Notes: generated by a model from the letters alone, not told the origin. A DNA stretch of 64,000 nucleotides from Buchnera aphidicola (Brevicoryne brassicae) (GCF_005082825.1 NZ_CP034882.1:71932-135931), one strand, 5' to 3'. Counted from the stretch's first letter, positions 30,875 through 41,932 are shown. Translations and numbers: made by a program.

Positions 30875-32002
30875 ATGATTTGTCCAATCACTAAATTAGC
30901 ACAAAGATTAATTCGTATTCCATCTCTCAGCCCTCAAGATTTAGGTTGTCAAGATATTATTATAAAGCGTTTACGCAAAATTGGATTTCAAATTAAAGTT
31001 ATTAATATTAAAGATACAAAAAATTTTTGGGCTTTTAGAGGATCAGGAAAAACTTTAACATTTGCAGGTCATACAGATGTAGTCTCACCAGGAGAAGAAA
31101 AAGATTGGCATAGTAATCCCTTTGATCCAATTATTAAAAATGGTGTTTTATTTGGAAGGGGATCTTCAGATATGAAAGGTGCATTATCTTCGATGATAAT
31201 TGCTACTGAAAGATTTATAAATAAGTTTCCAAATCATACAGGACGTTTGTCTTTTCTTATTACTTCAGATGAAGAATCTCATGCAAGTAACGGTACTATT
31301 AAGGTAGTAGAATATTTAACTTCTAGAAATGATATGATTGATTATTGTATCGTAGGTGAACCATCTAGTACTTTTATAGTAGGTGATGTTATAAAAAATG
31401 GTCGACGTGGTTCAATTACAGCAAATTTAACTATTTATGGGATACAAGGACATATTGCTTATCCTGATTTAGCTGATAATCCAATACATAAAGGATTACC
31501 TATTATTTTAAAAATATTATCAGTAAAATTAGATAATGGAAATAATTTTTTTTCACCTACTATTATAAATATTGCAAATATTCATGCAGGTGATGGTACT
31601 AACAATATTATTCCAGGGACTTTATTTGTTCAATTTAATATTCGTTTTAGTACAGAAATTTCTGATTTAGAAATTAAAGAAAAAATTACAGATATTCTTA
31701 ATAAAAATAATATTAATTATACCATAAAATGGTTTCTTTCAGGTCAACCCTTTTTTACTAAAAAGGGTATTTTAGTAGATACTGTAATAAAATCCATTAT
31801 GCATTTTAATAAAAAAGCTCCTATTTTATCTACTTCCGGAGGAACTTCTGACGGAAGGTTTATTGCATTAATGGGTTCTGAAATAGTAGAATTAGGATTG
31901 ACTAACAATACTATTCATAAAGTTAATGAATGTGTAAAAATATGTGATTTACAGTTATTAAGCCGTATGTATGAAAATATTATGATAGAATTATTTACTT
32001 AA
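30875..32002 (+). CDS. dapE: Succinyl-diaminopimelate desuccinylase
   Basis: From the ATG at 30875, after TTTAGGAAAA, this is a 375-residue protein, exactly the E. coli length. The open frame reaches back to 30800, but that part overlaps the tktB terminator and has no homology. DapE is a di-zinc hydrolase releasing LL-diaminopimelate for lysine and peptidoglycan. Metal-site motifs are [12 protein letters not shown] (His67 region), [10 protein letters not shown], and [12 protein letters not shown]. It converges on bamC-dapA. Confidence 0.96.
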   Translation: MICPITKLAQRLIRIPSLSPQDLGCQDIIIKRLRKIGFQIKVINIKDTKNFWAFRGSGKTLTFAGHTDVVSPGEEKDWHSNPFDPIIKNGVLFGRGSSDMKGALSSMIIATERFINKFPNHTGRLSFLITSDEESHASNGTIKVVEYLTSRNDMIDYCIVGEPSSTFIVGDVIKNGRRGSITANLTIYGIQGHIAYPDLADNPIHKGLPIILKILSVKLDNGNNFFSPTIINIANIHAGDGTNNIIPGTLFVQFNIRFSTEISDLEIKEKITDILNKNNINYTIKWFLSGQPFFTKKGILVDTVIKSIMHFNKKAPILSTSGGTSDGRFIALMGSEIVELGLTNNTIHKVNECVKICDLQLLSRMYENIMIELFT

Positions 32003-32120
32003 TTTGTTTAAGTTGTATTTAAAAAATATTATCTTTAAGTTTTTTATACAGTGATGCAGAGTATCATAAAGATAATCTGCACCAATTACTACGTGATTAA
32101 AGTTTAATTCAAAAAATATT

Positions 32121-32408
32121 TTATATAGGAGGAAATATATCGTAATTTTCTTTTTCTAGATCTTTATCTGTATAGGGAATATTGTATTCTTTATTTTTTT
32201 CAGGAATCGTAATTCCTTTTGGAACTAATAATGTTTTTAATTGCTTTTTACTTTCATTGAAAAAAAGATTATTATCTTTTTCTAAATCTTTTAATGTACA
32301 AGATGTCATTAAAAATAAATTTAAAAATTGAAATATAATTATAATTTTGAAAAATATTTTATTTTTTTTAATATTTTGTAATATTAGCATGTTGAATTGC
32401 TTTTTCAA
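32121..32408 (-). CDS. bamC: Truncated BamC lipoprotein (N-terminal segment only)
   Basis: A 95-residue putative lipoprotein directly after dapA, overlapping its 3' end by about 40 bases. A hydrophobic signal is followed by the lipobox LMTSC at residues 34-38. Past the Cys, [35 protein letters not shown] aligns with the unstructured N-terminal segment of E. coli BamC ([20 protein letters not shown]...DIRPP). That segment wraps around BamD; both folded domains of the 344-residue E. coli protein are missing. A start at Met7 (32390) is equally possible. Identity rests on synteny and this short motif. Confidence 0.8.
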   Translation of the reverse strand: MKKQFNMLILQNIKKNKIFFKIIIIFQFLNLFLMTSCTLKDLEKDNNLFFNESKKQLKTLLVPKGITIPEKNKEYNIPYTDKDLEKENYDIFPPI

Positions 32409-33252
32409 GTTTTAATTGCGTATAATTTGAAGCAGAAGTCATTGGTAAACGAAGTGTATCGTATTTTATTAATCCTATTTTTTTAGCTAACCATTTTATT
32501 GGGATAGGATTAGGTTCTATAAATAGTGCTTCGTGTAATAATATTAAACGTTTATTTATAGATCTTGCGTTTACGAAATCTCCCTTTAGTGCATATGAAC
32601 AAATTTGCACCATTTCCTTTGCTGCAATATTAGCTGTAACTGATATAACACCTTGACCTCCTAATTGTATAAAGTCTAAAGCGGTTGTATCATCTCCACT
32701 AATTAACAAAAAATCGTTTTCGACTAATTCTTTAATTTTATTAATTCTTGATAAATCACCTGTTGCTTCCTTAATGCCTATTATATTACTTAAATTAGAT
32801 AACCTAGCAACTGTTTCTGGTAGTAAATCACATCCAGTACGACTAGGTACATTATATAGAATTTGTGGTAAATCAGTATTTTCTGAAATTGCTTTAAAAT
32901 GTTGATATAATCCTTCTTGTGTTGGTCTGTTATAATACGGTGTGACAGTTAAACAAGCAGAAATACCAGATTTTTCAAATCTTTTAGTTAAAGATATAGC
33001 TTCTGTTGTAGCATTAGCTCCTGTTCCTGCAATGATTGGAATACGATTATCTGCTAATTCTAAAGTAAGCATAACAATGTTTATATGTTCTTCTTGACTT
33101 AGTGTTGCAGATTCTCCAGTGGTTCCAATAGAAACAATAGCTTTAGTGTTATTAAATACATGATAATCAACTAACTTTTTTAAACTAGCACGACAAATTT
33201 GACCTTTTTCATCCATGGGTGTAATTAGTGCAACAATACTTCCTGTGAACAT
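32368..33252 (-). CDS. dapA: 4-hydroxy-tetrahydrodipicolinate synthase
   Basis: From the ATG at 33250-33252, preceded by a perfect AAGGAGG, this is a 294-residue protein (E. coli 292). The longer open frame to 33378 lacks homology. DapA condenses pyruvate with aspartate semialdehyde, the committed step to lysine and diaminopimelate. It has [14 protein letters not shown] near residue 44, [14 protein letters not shown] with the catalytic Tyr near 133, and the Schiff-base Lys in [11 protein letters not shown] near 161. It is followed by bamC, as in E. coli. Confidence 0.97.
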   Translation of the reverse strand: MFTGSIVALITPMDEKGQICRASLKKLVDYHVFNNTKAIVSIGTTGESATLSQEEHINIVMLTLELADNRIPIIAGTGANATTEAISLTKRFEKSGISACLTVTPYYNRPTQEGLYQHFKAISENTDLPQILYNVPSRTGCDLLPETVARLSNLSNIIGIKEATGDLSRINKIKELVENDFLLISGDDTTALDFIQLGGQGVISVTANIAAKEMVQICSYALKGDFVNARSINKRLILLHEALFIEPNPIPIKWLAKKIGLIKYDTLRLPMTSASNYTQLKLEKAIQHANITKY

Positions 33253-33437
33253 TAGCTGTCCTCCTTTATAAAACAACACGTTACGGTCTGTTTGAGATAT
33301 ATCTAAAATAAAGTATATAGATAATAAATATAATATTTTAAAAATATAATTAATTTTTTTAAAATGATTTTGATACAAAACAAGAATATATTATTTTAAT
33401 ATTTATTGTTTTCATTATATAAGGAATGTATTATACA

Positions 33438-33908
33438 ATGAACATACTTAAATCTGGAACTATTGCTCCACAGTTTATTTTACCTAATCATAATAAAAAA
33501 CTAATACAATTATCAGATTTTTTAGGTAGAAAAGTATTACTTTATTTTTATCCTAAAGCTATGACTTCAGGTTGTATAATACAAGCTTGTAACATACGAG
33601 ATAATATAGAATTTTTTAAGAGTAAAAATATAGAAATTTTAGCAATTAGTCCTGATCCTATTGATAAATTGTTATCTTTTAGAAATAAAAAAATGCTAAA
33701 TTTTAATTTATTATCTGATCAAGAATACCTTGTTAGTAAGAAATTTGGTATTTGGGGTGAAAAATATTTTATGGGAAAACAATACTATGGTCTTCATCGA
33801 ACTAGTTTTTTAATAAATGTTGTCGGTATAATTGAAAAAGTATTTTTTAAATTTCAATGTCACAAACATCATAGTATTGTTATAAATTATTTAAATGATA
33901 TTATATAA
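33438..33908 (+). CDS. bcp: Thiol peroxidase Bcp (peroxiredoxin)
   Basis: From the ATG at 33438 this is a 156-residue protein, the E. coli length, beginning MNILKSGTIAPQF. An ATG at 33426 touches the AAGGA box and is less likely. The enzyme reduces hydroperoxides. The peroxidatic Cys is in FYPKAMTSGCIIQACNIRD near residue 46, with the resolving Cys five residues later. FGIWGEKYFMGKQYYGLHR is a Bcp hallmark. It converges on aroC. Confidence 0.95.
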   Translation: MNILKSGTIAPQFILPNHNKKLIQLSDFLGRKVLLYFYPKAMTSGCIIQACNIRDNIEFFKSKNIEILAISPDPIDKLLSFRNKKMLNFNLLSDQEYLVSKKFGIWGEKYFMGKQYYGLHRTSFLINVVGIIEKVFFKFQCHKHHSIVINYLNDII

Positions 33909-33936
33909 ATATAAATTATAAATGTTTAATAAAACA

Positions 33937-33966
33937 AGCTACTAAAATAAACATAATTTAGTAGCT
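33937..33966. terminator. Bidirectional terminator between bcp and aroC
   Basis: A perfect 10-bp inverted repeat AGCTACTAAA/TTTAGTAGCT with a ten-base loop lies between the convergent genes. Leftwards from aroC it is followed by TGTTTTATT; rightwards by CTATTATTTAA. Confidence 0.65.
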
Positions 33967-34003
33967 CTATTATTTAATAACAAGTTATTTTTTAAAAAAT
34001 TTA

Positions 34004-35065
34004 TTATTTACCACATTGAGCTCTGAAACGTAATAAATGATCCATTAAAACAATTGCGACCATTGCTTCAGTTATTGGCACCGCACGAATACCTACACAT
34101 GGATCATGTCTGCCTTTAATAGTTATTTTTACTTGTTCATTGTTTGTATTTATTGTATTACCTATTTTTCTAATACTAGATGTAGGCTTGAATGCTACTT
34201 TTAAAATAATATTTTGTCCGTTACTAATACCGCCTAAAATACCTCCAGAATGATTACTGGAAAAACCTTGTGTTGTCATTTCATCACGATGTTCACTTCC
34301 TTTTTGATTTACAACTAAAAAACCATCTCCAATTTCTATTCCCTTTGCAGCATTAATACTAATCAACGCATGTGCTAAGTCAGCATCAAGACGATCAAAA
34401 ACTGGTTCTCCAAGTCCTATAGGAATATTTTCAGCAATAATTGTAACTTGAGCTCCAACAGAATCACCTGTTTTTTTTAAATGTTTAATTAATTTCTCCA
34501 GTTCTGGTATTTTTTCAAAATCAGAACAAAAAAAATCATTTTTTTCTACTTCTTCCCAAGATTTCAGTGAACAATTTATATCACCCATAGCTGATAAATA
34601 TGCACGTATGGTTATACCATGTTTTTGTTGAAGATATTTTTTTGCAATTGCTCCTGCTGCGACTCGCATAGCGGTTTCACGAGCAGAAGATCTTCCTCCT
34701 CCACGATAATCTCTTATGCCGTATTTTTTTTCATAAGTATAATCAGCATGTCCTGGTCTAAATAAGTTTTTTATATCACTATAGTCTTTAGAACGTTGAT
34801 CGCTATTATTAATAATTAATCCTATACTAGTACCAGTTGTAATTCCATTAAATATTCCAGAAAGTATATGAACTTTATCTAATTCATATCGTGGTGTAGT
34901 ATAACGAGAAACACCAGGACGTCTGCGATTTAAATCATATTGTAGATCTTCACAAGACAATTTCAGACCTGGTGGAGTTCCATCAACTATACATCCTAAT
35001 GCTTCACCGTGTGATTCACCAAAAGTAGTTACACAAAATATTTTACCAATTGTATTTCCAGACAT
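34004..35065 (-). CDS. aroC: Chorismate synthase
   Basis: A 353-residue protein (E. coli 361). It converts EPSP to chorismate using reduced FMN, the last shared step to aromatic amino acids. Signature motifs are present: [15 protein letters not shown] at residue 15, [13 protein letters not shown] near 47, [22 protein letters not shown] near 119, [16 protein letters not shown] near the C-terminus. It stands alone, with smrB divergent. Confidence 0.97.
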   Translation of the reverse strand: MSGNTIGKIFCVTTFGESHGEALGCIVDGTPPGLKLSCEDLQYDLNRRRPGVSRYTTPRYELDKVHILSGIFNGITTGTSIGLIINNSDQRSKDYSDIKNLFRPGHADYTYEKKYGIRDYRGGGRSSARETAMRVAAGAIAKKYLQQKHGITIRAYLSAMGDINCSLKSWEEVEKNDFFCSDFEKIPELEKLIKHLKKTGDSVGAQVTIIAENIPIGLGEPVFDRLDADLAHALISINAAKGIEIGDGFLVVNQKGSEHRDEMTTQGFSSNHSGGILGGISNGQNIILKVAFKPTSSIRKIGNTINTNNEQVKITIKGRHDPCVGIRAVPITEAMVAIVLMDHLLRFRAQCGK

Positions 35066-35283
35066 TTTTTTTTATATTATTAAAATTGAATAATATAACT
35101 ATACAGAATAAATATAAAAAAATGATTTTTTATTTTTTAAAATATTAAAAAAATTTATTTATATAAATATTAATTTTTTTAAAATTACTAATGACAAACT
35201 TTTTATTTGTTGTTTTTATAAAAACTAAATTATATAATTAATTCAAAATATATAAAATCAAACATTAATTTTTGGTAAAAATT

Positions 35284-35817
35284 ATGAATAAAAATAGTCG
35301 CTATACTATTGACAAAAATATTTTGTTTCGCCAATGGTTAAATGATACCCGTGAGATTGTACAAGATACTATTTTTCATTCTCGAATTCATAAACAAAAT
35401 GATAAACATATTATTTTTAAACGTAATATTTTTGAACAAGATGCTCATAGTCATTATTTTTCTAATAGAAATAAAAAAGATTTTTTTAAAGATAATCCAG
35501 TTTCTTATATTCGTAATAAAAATTCATTTAATATTTTACAAAATTTGAAAAATGGAAAATATAATCCAGATATTTTTTTAGATTTACATGGATTAACTCA
35601 ATATCAAGCACAAAAAGCTTTAGGTGAATTAATTACAACATGTCAAAAAGAAAAAATATTTTGTGCACATGTTATGCATGGACATGGTAAACATATTTTA
35701 AAAAAACAAATTCCCTTTTGGTTGTCTCAACATCCAGATGTTATAGCTTTTCATCAAGCACCTAAAGTTTTTGGAAGTGATGCTGCAATTATAGTGATAA
35801 TTGAAATTAGTGTTTAG
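35284..35817 (+). CDS. smrB: Ribosome-rescue endonuclease SmrB
   Basis: A 177-residue protein (E. coli SmrB/YfcN 183). In E. coli SmrB cuts mRNA between collided ribosomes to trigger rescue. The Smr domain is well conserved: FLDLHGLTQYQAQKALGEL (DLHG catalytic motif near residue 100) and CAHVMHGHGKHILKKQIPFW, then HPDVIAFHQAPKVFGSDAA. The N-terminal helix LFRQWLNDTREIVQDTI, the ribosome-binding part in the family, is also kept. The start is the ATG at 35284; a TTG at 35272 is in frame but less likely. Confidence 0.93.
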   Translation: MNKNSRYTIDKNILFRQWLNDTREIVQDTIFHSRIHKQNDKHIIFKRNIFEQDAHSHYFSNRNKKDFFKDNPVSYIRNKNSFNILQNLKNGKYNPDIFLDLHGLTQYQAQKALGELITTCQKEKIFCAHVMHGHGKHILKKQIPFWLSQHPDVIAFHQAPKVFGSDAAIIVIIEISV

Positions 35818-35844
35818 ATGAAAAAATATTAAAGTATTTTTTTA

Positions 35845-35892
35845 AGAGAATTGATTCATATAAATATTATAATATTCTCTATTTTTTATTTT
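35845..35892 (+). terminator. Terminator after smrB
   Basis: A 7-bp stem AGAGAAT/ATTCTCT (35845-35851 with 35874-35880) is followed by ATTTTTTATTTTTTT, about 30 bases after smrB. The 22-base loop makes it weaker than a classical terminator. Confidence 0.5.
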
Positions 35893-36225
35893 TTTAAATT
35901 TAAACTTCTATTCAATAGAAAATAATTTTTAATTTTTTTGATTTCTTAGATCGTGTTTTTTATAAAAAATAGTAGTTTTTTCTTTTTAATTTAAAAATTC
36001 TTTAAATTTTTTTTTAAAATTAGATTTTATGTTTTTGTATAATAAATAATTTTTATTTATTATATTTTAGTTTTACGATAAAATTATTTAATCTATATTT
36101 AATATTTAATCATAATTTTTTTAATACAATAACTATAAACCTTTTAAAAGCCCTTATTTTTTTGGGTTTTTTATTTTTTAAAAGTATAAATTTGCATTTT
36201 GTAAAAAATTTAAGGAATTTTTAAT
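35893..36225 (+). promoter_or_regulatory. Leader region of the his operon with an attenuator-like hairpin
   Basis: About 330 bases before hisG contain no gene. A hairpin AAAAGCCC/GGGTTTTT (36146-36153 with 36164-36171, one G-U pair) is followed by TATTTTTTA, placing a terminator-like structure 55 bases before the hisG ATG. In E. coli the his attenuator follows a leader peptide with seven consecutive His codons. No frame with a run of CAT/CAC codons is seen here, so the hairpin may be an attenuator remnant or simply the end of an upstream transcript. Confidence 0.45.
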
Positions 36226-37125
36226 ATGTTTGATAATAATCGTATACGTATAGCAATGCAAAAAACTGGGCGATTAAGTAGTGATTCTATTAAGTTATTG
36301 ACATGTTGTGGAATTAAAATTAATTTAAAACAACAAAAATTGATAGCTTTTGCTGAAAATATGCCTATCGATGCTATGTTAGTGCGTGATGATGATATTC
36401 CTGGATTAGTAATGGATGGAGTAGTAGATCTTGGAATAGTTGGAGAAAATGTTCTTGAAGAAGAATTATTAAATAGAATATCACAAAAATCAGAACATTC
36501 TTACATAACTTTAAGACGTCTTGATTTTGGAATTTGCAGATTATCTTTAGCTGTTCCAGTAAATAGTACGTATTCTAATATAAATTCTTTAAAAAATATG
36601 AGAATAGCTACTTCTTATCCTCATTTATTAAAAAAGTATTTAGATGAGAAAGATATTTCATTTAAATCTTGTATGTTAAATGGATCAGTAGAAGTTGCAC
36701 CTAGAGCTGGTTTAGCAGATGCTATTTGTGACTTAGTTTCAACGGGAGCGACATTAGAAGCTAATGGTTTACGTGAAGTTCAAGTGGTATATTGTTCTCG
36801 TGCATGTCTTATTTGTAAGACTAGTGATATTAATAATATAAAAAAAGAAGTGATTAATAAATTAATGACACGTATCAAAGGCGTAATTAAAGCTCGTGAA
36901 TCTAAGTATATTATGTTACATGCACCAGTAAATAAACTAGAAGAAGTAATATCTTTATTACGTGGAGCAGAAAGACCTACTATTTTAAAATTAGCTGGTG
37001 ATGATAATCGAGTAGCAATGCATATGGTAAGCAGTGAAACATTATTTTGGGAAACAATGGAAAAATTAAAATCTTTAGGTGCAAGTTCTATTTTAGTTTT
37101 GCCAATTGAGAAAATGATGGAGTAA
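36226..37125 (+). CDS. hisG: ATP phosphoribosyltransferase
   Basis: A 299-residue protein, the E. coli length. It catalyses the first, feedback-controlled step of histidine synthesis from ATP and PRPP. It begins [30 protein letters not shown] near residue 73 and [18 protein letters not shown] near 166 (PRPP loop) are conserved, and a C-terminal ACT-like regulatory domain follows from about residue 225. AAGGA precedes the ATG. It leads the eight-gene hisGDCBHAFI operon in the same order as E. coli. Confidence 0.98.
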   Translation: MFDNNRIRIAMQKTGRLSSDSIKLLTCCGIKINLKQQKLIAFAENMPIDAMLVRDDDIPGLVMDGVVDLGIVGENVLEEELLNRISQKSEHSYITLRRLDFGICRLSLAVPVNSTYSNINSLKNMRIATSYPHLLKKYLDEKDISFKSCMLNGSVEVAPRAGLADAICDLVSTGATLEANGLREVQVVYCSRACLICKTSDINNIKKEVINKLMTRIKGVIKARESKYIMLHAPVNKLEEVISLLRGAERPTILKLAGDDNRVAMHMVSSETLFWETMEKLKSLGASSILVLPIEKMME

Positions 37126-37133
37126 AAATTATA

Positions 37134-38438
37134 ATGGCATATTTTAAAAATATTTTTCATTGGGATAAATTAAATTTTAATGAACAAAAAAAAATATTAT
37201 CAAGACCTGTACTAAAAGAAAGTAATAATATAAAAAAAACTGTAAAAAAAATCATAGAAAATGTTATCACTAAAGGTGATAAAGCATTAAAAAAATATTC
37301 TATTTTATTTGATAAATTTTATTTAGATAAATTACAAATCCCTGAAGAAAAAATTTCTTCATCTTCATTCACTTTGAGCGAAAAATTAAAAGATTCAATT
37401 TTAGTTGCAAAAAAAAATATCACATCTTTTCATGAAGCACAAATATCATCAACAATAGATATCGAAACACAAAATGGAGTACGTTGTCAACAGATCAGTG
37501 TGCCTTTAAATTCTATCGGAATTTATATTCCTGGTGGAACAGCACCTTTATTTTCAACTGTTTTAATGTTGGCAATACCTGCTAAAATTTCTGGATGTAA
37601 AGAAATTATACTTTGTTCTCCTCCACCTATTAGTAATAAAGTTCTTTATGCATCACATGTTTGTGGTATTAATAAAATTTTTCAAATTGGAGGAGCACAA
37701 GCAATAGCTGCACTTGCTTTTGGTACTGAAAGTATTCCTAAAGTAGATAAAATTTTTGGTCCTGGTAATGTTTATGTAACAGAAGCAAAATTGCAAGTTA
37801 GTTCTGTTTTTAATGGATCAGAGATAGATATGTTAGCAGGACCATCAGAATTGTTAGTTATTGCTGATGAAACAGCGAATCCAGATTTTATTGCTGCTGA
37901 TTTACTGTCCCAAGCTGAACACGGTATGTCTTCTCAAGTAATTTTATTAACTCCATGCATTAAATTATCACAAAAAGTAGTTATTTCTCTTAATCAACAA
38001 ATAAAAAAATTATCTAGATTATCAGAAATTTCAAAAGCACTAAAAAACAGTATGATTATCATTGCTAAAGATATAACACAATGTGTTTATATATCAAATA
38101 TTTATGCTCCTGAACATTTAATTATTCAAACAAAAGATCCAAGAAAAATACTTAATCATATTTCAAATGCTAGTTCTATTTTTTTAGGTCAGTGGTCTCC
38201 TGAATCTGCAGGTGATTATGCATCTGGTACGAATCATGTTTTGCCTACATATGGAAAATCTATTACTAATTCTGCTTTAGGATTAGCTGACTTTCAAAAA
38301 CGTATATTAATTCAAGAACTAACATCTCACGGATTAATAGAATTATCTAAGACTCTTGAAATTTTATCTTCTGCAGAAAAACTTGACGCTCATAAAAACG
38401 CCGTAAAAATTCGAGTAGATTTTTTAAAGGAAAAATAA
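37134..38438 (+). CDS. hisD: Histidinol dehydrogenase
   Basis: A 434-residue protein, the E. coli length. It carries out the last two steps, L-histidinol to histidine, with NAD+ and zinc. GIYIPGGTAPLFSTVLMLAIPA near residue 128, GPGNVYVTEAKLQV near 205, GPSELLVIADETANP, and the catalytic YAPEHLIIQ (Glu/His near 325) are present. It begins nine bases after hisG. Confidence 0.98.
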   Translation: MAYFKNIFHWDKLNFNEQKKILSRPVLKESNNIKKTVKKIIENVITKGDKALKKYSILFDKFYLDKLQIPEEKISSSSFTLSEKLKDSILVAKKNITSFHEAQISSTIDIETQNGVRCQQISVPLNSIGIYIPGGTAPLFSTVLMLAIPAKISGCKEIILCSPPPISNKVLYASHVCGINKIFQIGGAQAIAALAFGTESIPKVDKIFGPGNVYVTEAKLQVSSVFNGSEIDMLAGPSELLVIADETANPDFIAADLLSQAEHGMSSQVILLTPCIKLSQKVVISLNQQIKKLSRLSEISKALKNSMIIIAKDITQCVYISNIYAPEHLIIQTKDPRKILNHISNASSIFLGQWSPESAGDYASGTNHVLPTYGKSITNSALGLADFQKRILIQELTSHGLIELSKTLEILSSAEKLDAHKNAVKIRVDFLKEK

Positions 38439-38439
38439 A

Positions 38440-39546
38440 ATGATAGATGATATAATTAAATTAGCAAGAATTAATATACAAAAACTAGAACCTTATCAAT
38501 CTGCAAGACGTATTGGAGGAGAGCATGGTGATATATGGTTAAATGCAAATGAATCACCTATATCTTGTTCTTTTAAATCAAAAAAAAAATTATTTAATCG
38601 TTATCCAACATGCCAACCTGAAAATTTAATATTTGCTTATGCTAACTATGTTCAAGTACTTCCCGATCAAATATTAGCAACAAGAGGAGCAGATGAAGGA
38701 ATTGAGTTGTTAATAAAAGCTTTTTGTGAACCAGGAGAAGATACAATTATTTATTGTCCACCTACTTATGATATGTATGGGGTTAACGCTAAAATATCTA
38801 ATGTAAAAATTAAAGAAATACCTACTTTCAAAAATACTTGGCAATTAGATTTATTAAAAATTCAATTAAATTTAAACAAAGTAAAATTAATATACATTTG
38901 CAATCCAAATAATCCAACCGGGAATATTATCCCAAAAAAAGATCTTATTTTTTTATTAGAAATCACTTTGAATAAATGTTTAGTTGTAGTAGATGAAGCA
39001 TATATTGAATTTTCACCAAAAGAAAGCATGACTTTTTATTTAAAAAAATATGCTAATTTAGTGATTTTAAGAACGTTGTCTAAAGCATTTTCTTTAGCTG
39101 GAATACGATGTGGTTTTATTTTAGCACAAAAAGAAATTATTACAATTTTAAATAAAGTAATTAGTCCTTATCCAATTCCTACACCTATTTCTGATATAGC
39201 CATTCAATCTTTAAACATAAACTTTATTAATTTAATGAAAAATAGAGTATTAGAATTAAATTCTAATCGTATTTGGTTAGTTGACAAATTAAAAAATCTT
39301 TCATGTGTAGAAAAAATATTTGATAGTAATGCTAATTATTTATTAGTAAAGTTTTTTATGTTTCAAGAAGTTTTTGAAACATTATGGAATAAAGGGATAA
39401 TTTTAAGAAATCAAAATGAAAAAATTAACTTAAAAAAATGTTTAAGAATTACAATAGGAACACGTTTAGAATGTTCACGTTTAATTGAAGAAATTGAAGT
39501 TTTTTCTAAAAAAAATATGTCTAAAAGAGGTTTAAATGAAAAATAA
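38440..39546 (+). CDS. hisC: Histidinol-phosphate aminotransferase
   Basis: A 368-residue PLP enzyme (E. coli 356) converting imidazole-acetol phosphate to histidinol phosphate. CNPNNPTGNI near residue 155, the PLP-aspartate region VVVDEAYIEFSP, and the Schiff-base Lys in RTLSKAFSLAGIRCGF near residue 214 are clear. It begins just after the hisD stop and overlaps hisB by 11 bases, so translation is probably coupled. The small extra length is at the C-terminus. Confidence 0.97.
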   Translation: MIDDIIKLARINIQKLEPYQSARRIGGEHGDIWLNANESPISCSFKSKKKLFNRYPTCQPENLIFAYANYVQVLPDQILATRGADEGIELLIKAFCEPGEDTIIYCPPTYDMYGVNAKISNVKIKEIPTFKNTWQLDLLKIQLNLNKVKLIYICNPNNPTGNIIPKKDLIFLLEITLNKCLVVVDEAYIEFSPKESMTFYLKKYANLVILRTLSKAFSLAGIRCGFILAQKEIITILNKVISPYPIPTPISDIAIQSLNINFINLMKNRVLELNSNRIWLVDKLKNLSCVEKIFDSNANYLLVKFFMFQEVFETLWNKGIILRNQNEKINLKKCLRITIGTRLECSRLIEEIEVFSKKNMSKRGLNEK

Positions 39547-40597
39547 ATTATTATTTATTGATCGAGATGGTACATTAATTAATGAACCAACTGATACCTT
39601 TCAAGTAGATTCAATAAGTAAATTAGTTTTTAAAAAAAACGTCATTTCTTCATTGCTTAAATTAATACAATTTGATTATAAATTAATTATGGTTACTAAC
39701 CAAGACGGTTTAGGTAGTAAAACTTTTCCTTTAAAAAATTTTAATAAACCTCATTTTTTTATGATAAATATTTTTCGTTCAGAAGGGGTGGTGTTTGATG
39801 ATATATTAATTTGTCCTCATTTTATTAATGATAATTGTGAATGTCGTAAACCTAAAATAAATATGGTACAACCATGGTTAAATAAAATAGATCGAAAGCG
39901 TAGTTATGTTATTGGTGATCGCGATACAGATATGATGTTAGCAAAAAACATGAAAATAACTGGTATTCAATATAGAGAAGATTCATTTGATTGGATTGAC
40001 ATTAAAAATGAGATTATAAAAAATAACAGATATGCAGAAATTATTAGAAAAACAAAGGAAACTAAAGTACAAATACAAGTTTCTTTAGATTCAGAAGAAA
40101 ATAGTAAAATCAATACTGGTATAAAGTTTTTTGATCATATGTTGGAACAATTAGCAGTACATAGTGGAATTTATATGAATATTTTTGCCATAGGTGATAT
40201 TCATATTGATGATCATCATACTGTAGAAGATACAGGAATTGCATTGGGAGAAGCTTTGTTAAAATCTTTAGGAAAAAAAAATGGTTTATGTAGATTCGGT
40301 TGTTATATACCTATGGATGAAAGTAAATCCAACTGTATTATAGATATATCAAATCGTCCATACTTAAAATTTCAAGCAACATTTAATCATAAAATGGTTG
40401 GTGATCTCAGTACTAATATGATTGAACATTTTTTTTATTCCCTTTCTTATTCTATGAAAATTACACTTCATTTATATGCTGAAGGAAAAAACGATCATCA
40501 TTGTGTTGAAAGTTTATTTAAATCTTTTGGACGTACGTTACGTCAAGCTATCAAGATAGAAGGCAATAAACTACCAACTTCAAAAGGATTTTTATAA
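39536..40597 (+). CDS. hisB: Bifunctional histidinol-phosphatase / imidazoleglycerol-phosphate dehydratase
   Basis: A 353-residue protein (E. coli 355) with both domains. The N-terminal HAD phosphatase has [14 protein letters not shown] with the nucleophilic Asp, VTNQDGLGS, the zinc-ligand Cys/His cluster [14 protein letters not shown], and [10 protein letters not shown]. The dehydratase domain starts about residue 167, with [32 protein letters not shown] and [18 protein letters not shown]. It overlaps hisC and shares one base with hisH. Confidence 0.98.
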   Translation: MKNKLLFIDRDGTLINEPTDTFQVDSISKLVFKKNVISSLLKLIQFDYKLIMVTNQDGLGSKTFPLKNFNKPHFFMINIFRSEGVVFDDILICPHFINDNCECRKPKINMVQPWLNKIDRKRSYVIGDRDTDMMLAKNMKITGIQYREDSFDWIDIKNEIIKNNRYAEIIRKTKETKVQIQVSLDSEENSKINTGIKFFDHMLEQLAVHSGIYMNIFAIGDIHIDDHHTVEDTGIALGEALLKSLGKKNGLCRFGCYIPMDESKSNCIIDISNRPYLKFQATFNHKMVGDLSTNMIEHFFYSLSYSMKITLHLYAEGKNDHHCVESLFKSFGRTLRQAIKIEGNKLPTSKGFL

Positions 40598-41190
40598 TGG
40601 AAGATATAGTAATATTAGATACTGGTTGTGCTAATTTAACTTCAATTAAAGTAGCAATTGAAAAATTAGGTTATTATCCTTTTATAACTTCTGAACCTTC
40701 TATAGTAATAAATTCTAAAAAAATTTTTTTGCCAGGAGTAGGTACAGCTGCGGCAGTAATGAAAATTTTATCTAAAAAAAAACTAATTAATATCATTCAA
40801 GACTTTAAAAGACCAGTTTTAGGTATATGCCTTGGAATGCAACTTTTTTGTGATTTTAGTGAAGAGGGTAATGGAGTTAAAACTATTGGTATAATTAAAT
40901 CTTCTGTATTGCGTTTAAAAACTAATAATTTACCATTACCTCATATAGGATGGAATCAGGTTTTATTTAATAAATCATATCCATTATTTAAACATATACC
41001 AAATAATTCAAGGTTTTATTTTGTTCATAGCTATATAGTTCCAATTAATAAATATACGTTATCTACTACTAATTATGATATTAATTTTAGTTCAGTTATA
41101 CAAAAAAATAATTTTTTTGGAGTTCAATTTCATCCAGAAAAATCTGGGCATATAGGCGCTCAATTATTAAAGAATTTTTTGGAGATGTAA
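40597..41190 (+). CDS. hisH: Imidazole glycerol phosphate synthase, glutaminase subunit
   Basis: A 197-residue protein (E. coli 196). It releases ammonia from glutamine and channels it to HisF. The catalytic triad of class I amidotransferases is visible: Cys in [11 protein letters not shown] near residue 77 and His/Glu in VQFHPEKSG near 178. It overlaps the hisB stop (TAATG) and lies five bases before hisA. Confidence 0.97.
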   Translation: MEDIVILDTGCANLTSIKVAIEKLGYYPFITSEPSIVINSKKIFLPGVGTAAAVMKILSKKKLINIIQDFKRPVLGICLGMQLFCDFSEEGNGVKTIGIIKSSVLRLKTNNLPLPHIGWNQVLFNKSYPLFKHIPNNSRFYFVHSYIVPINKYTLSTTNYDINFSSVIQKNNFFGVQFHPEKSGHIGAQLLKNFLEM

Positions 41191-41194
41191 ATTA

Positions 41195-41932
41195 ATGATT
41201 ATTCCTGCATTTGATTTAATTGATGGTAAAGCAGTACGTTTGTACCAAGGAAATTATTGTCATCAAAAAAATTATGATATAAATTTATATGAATCTTTAG
41301 AACAATATGCATTAAAGGGAGTTAAACTTATTCATTTGGTAGATTTAGACGGAGCAAAAAACAGTAAAAATAGACAGTTAGAATTATTAAAAAAAATACT
41401 TTCTTACACTAATATTCCAATACAAATCGGAGGAGGTATAAGAAATGCAAAAGATATAGAAATTCTTTTAAATCTTGGCGCTAAAAGGGTAGTAATTGGC
41501 TCTTCTGCTATAATAAATAAAGATGAAGTAAAAGAATGGTTAAACAATTATGGTTCAGATGCAATTGTTTTAGCTTTAGATATTCATATTACTAATAACA
41601 GTAAAAAAGAAATATATATTAATGGTTGGCAAAAAAAAACTAATTACTCATTAGAAGAAATAATTCAATATTTTTTTTCAAGTCAATTAAAACATGTATT
41701 ATGTACTGATATATCGAAAGACGGAACATTATTAGGTCCAAATATTAAATTATATTTAGAAATCGTAAAATCTTTTAAAGATATAGAATTTCAAGCTTCT
41801 GGAGGAGTATCAGCATTACAAGATATTATTTCTTTAAAAAAAACTGGAGTACAAAATGTCATTGTTGGTCGTAGTTTATTAGAAAAAAAGTTTACTATAG
41901 AGGAAGCGTTACAATGCTGGCAAAACGAATAA
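41195..41932 (+). CDS. hisA: ProFAR isomerase HisA
   Basis: A 245-residue (beta-alpha)8 barrel, the E. coli length. It isomerises ProFAR to PRFAR. It begins [19 protein letters not shown] with the catalytic Asp8; the second catalytic Asp is in [17 protein letters not shown] near residue 175; QIGGGIR and QASGGVSA are the phosphate-binding motifs. It overlaps hisF by 19 bases. Confidence 0.98.
   Translation: MIIPAFDLIDGKAVRLYQGNYCHQKNYDINLYESLEQYALKGVKLIHLVDLDGAKNSKNRQLELLKKILSYTNIPIQIGGGIRNAKDIEILLNLGAKRVVIGSSAIINKDEVKEWLNNYGSDAIVLALDIHITNNSKKEIYINGWQKKTNYSLEEIIQYFFSSQLKHVLCTDISKDGTLLGPNIKLYLEIVKSFKDIEFQASGGVSALQDIISLKKTGVQNVIVGRSLLEKKFTIEEALQCWQNE

Noticed and set aside
32041..32100. Inverted repeats TGCAGA/TCTGCA and ATTATCTTT/AAAGATAAT between dapE and bamC as a terminator
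   Set aside because: The arms compete and overlap, loops are long and no T-run follows; support is too weak to list as a feature.
33253..33378. N-terminal extension of dapA
   Set aside because: The perfect AAGGAGG directly before the ATG at 33250-33252 and homology set the start there.
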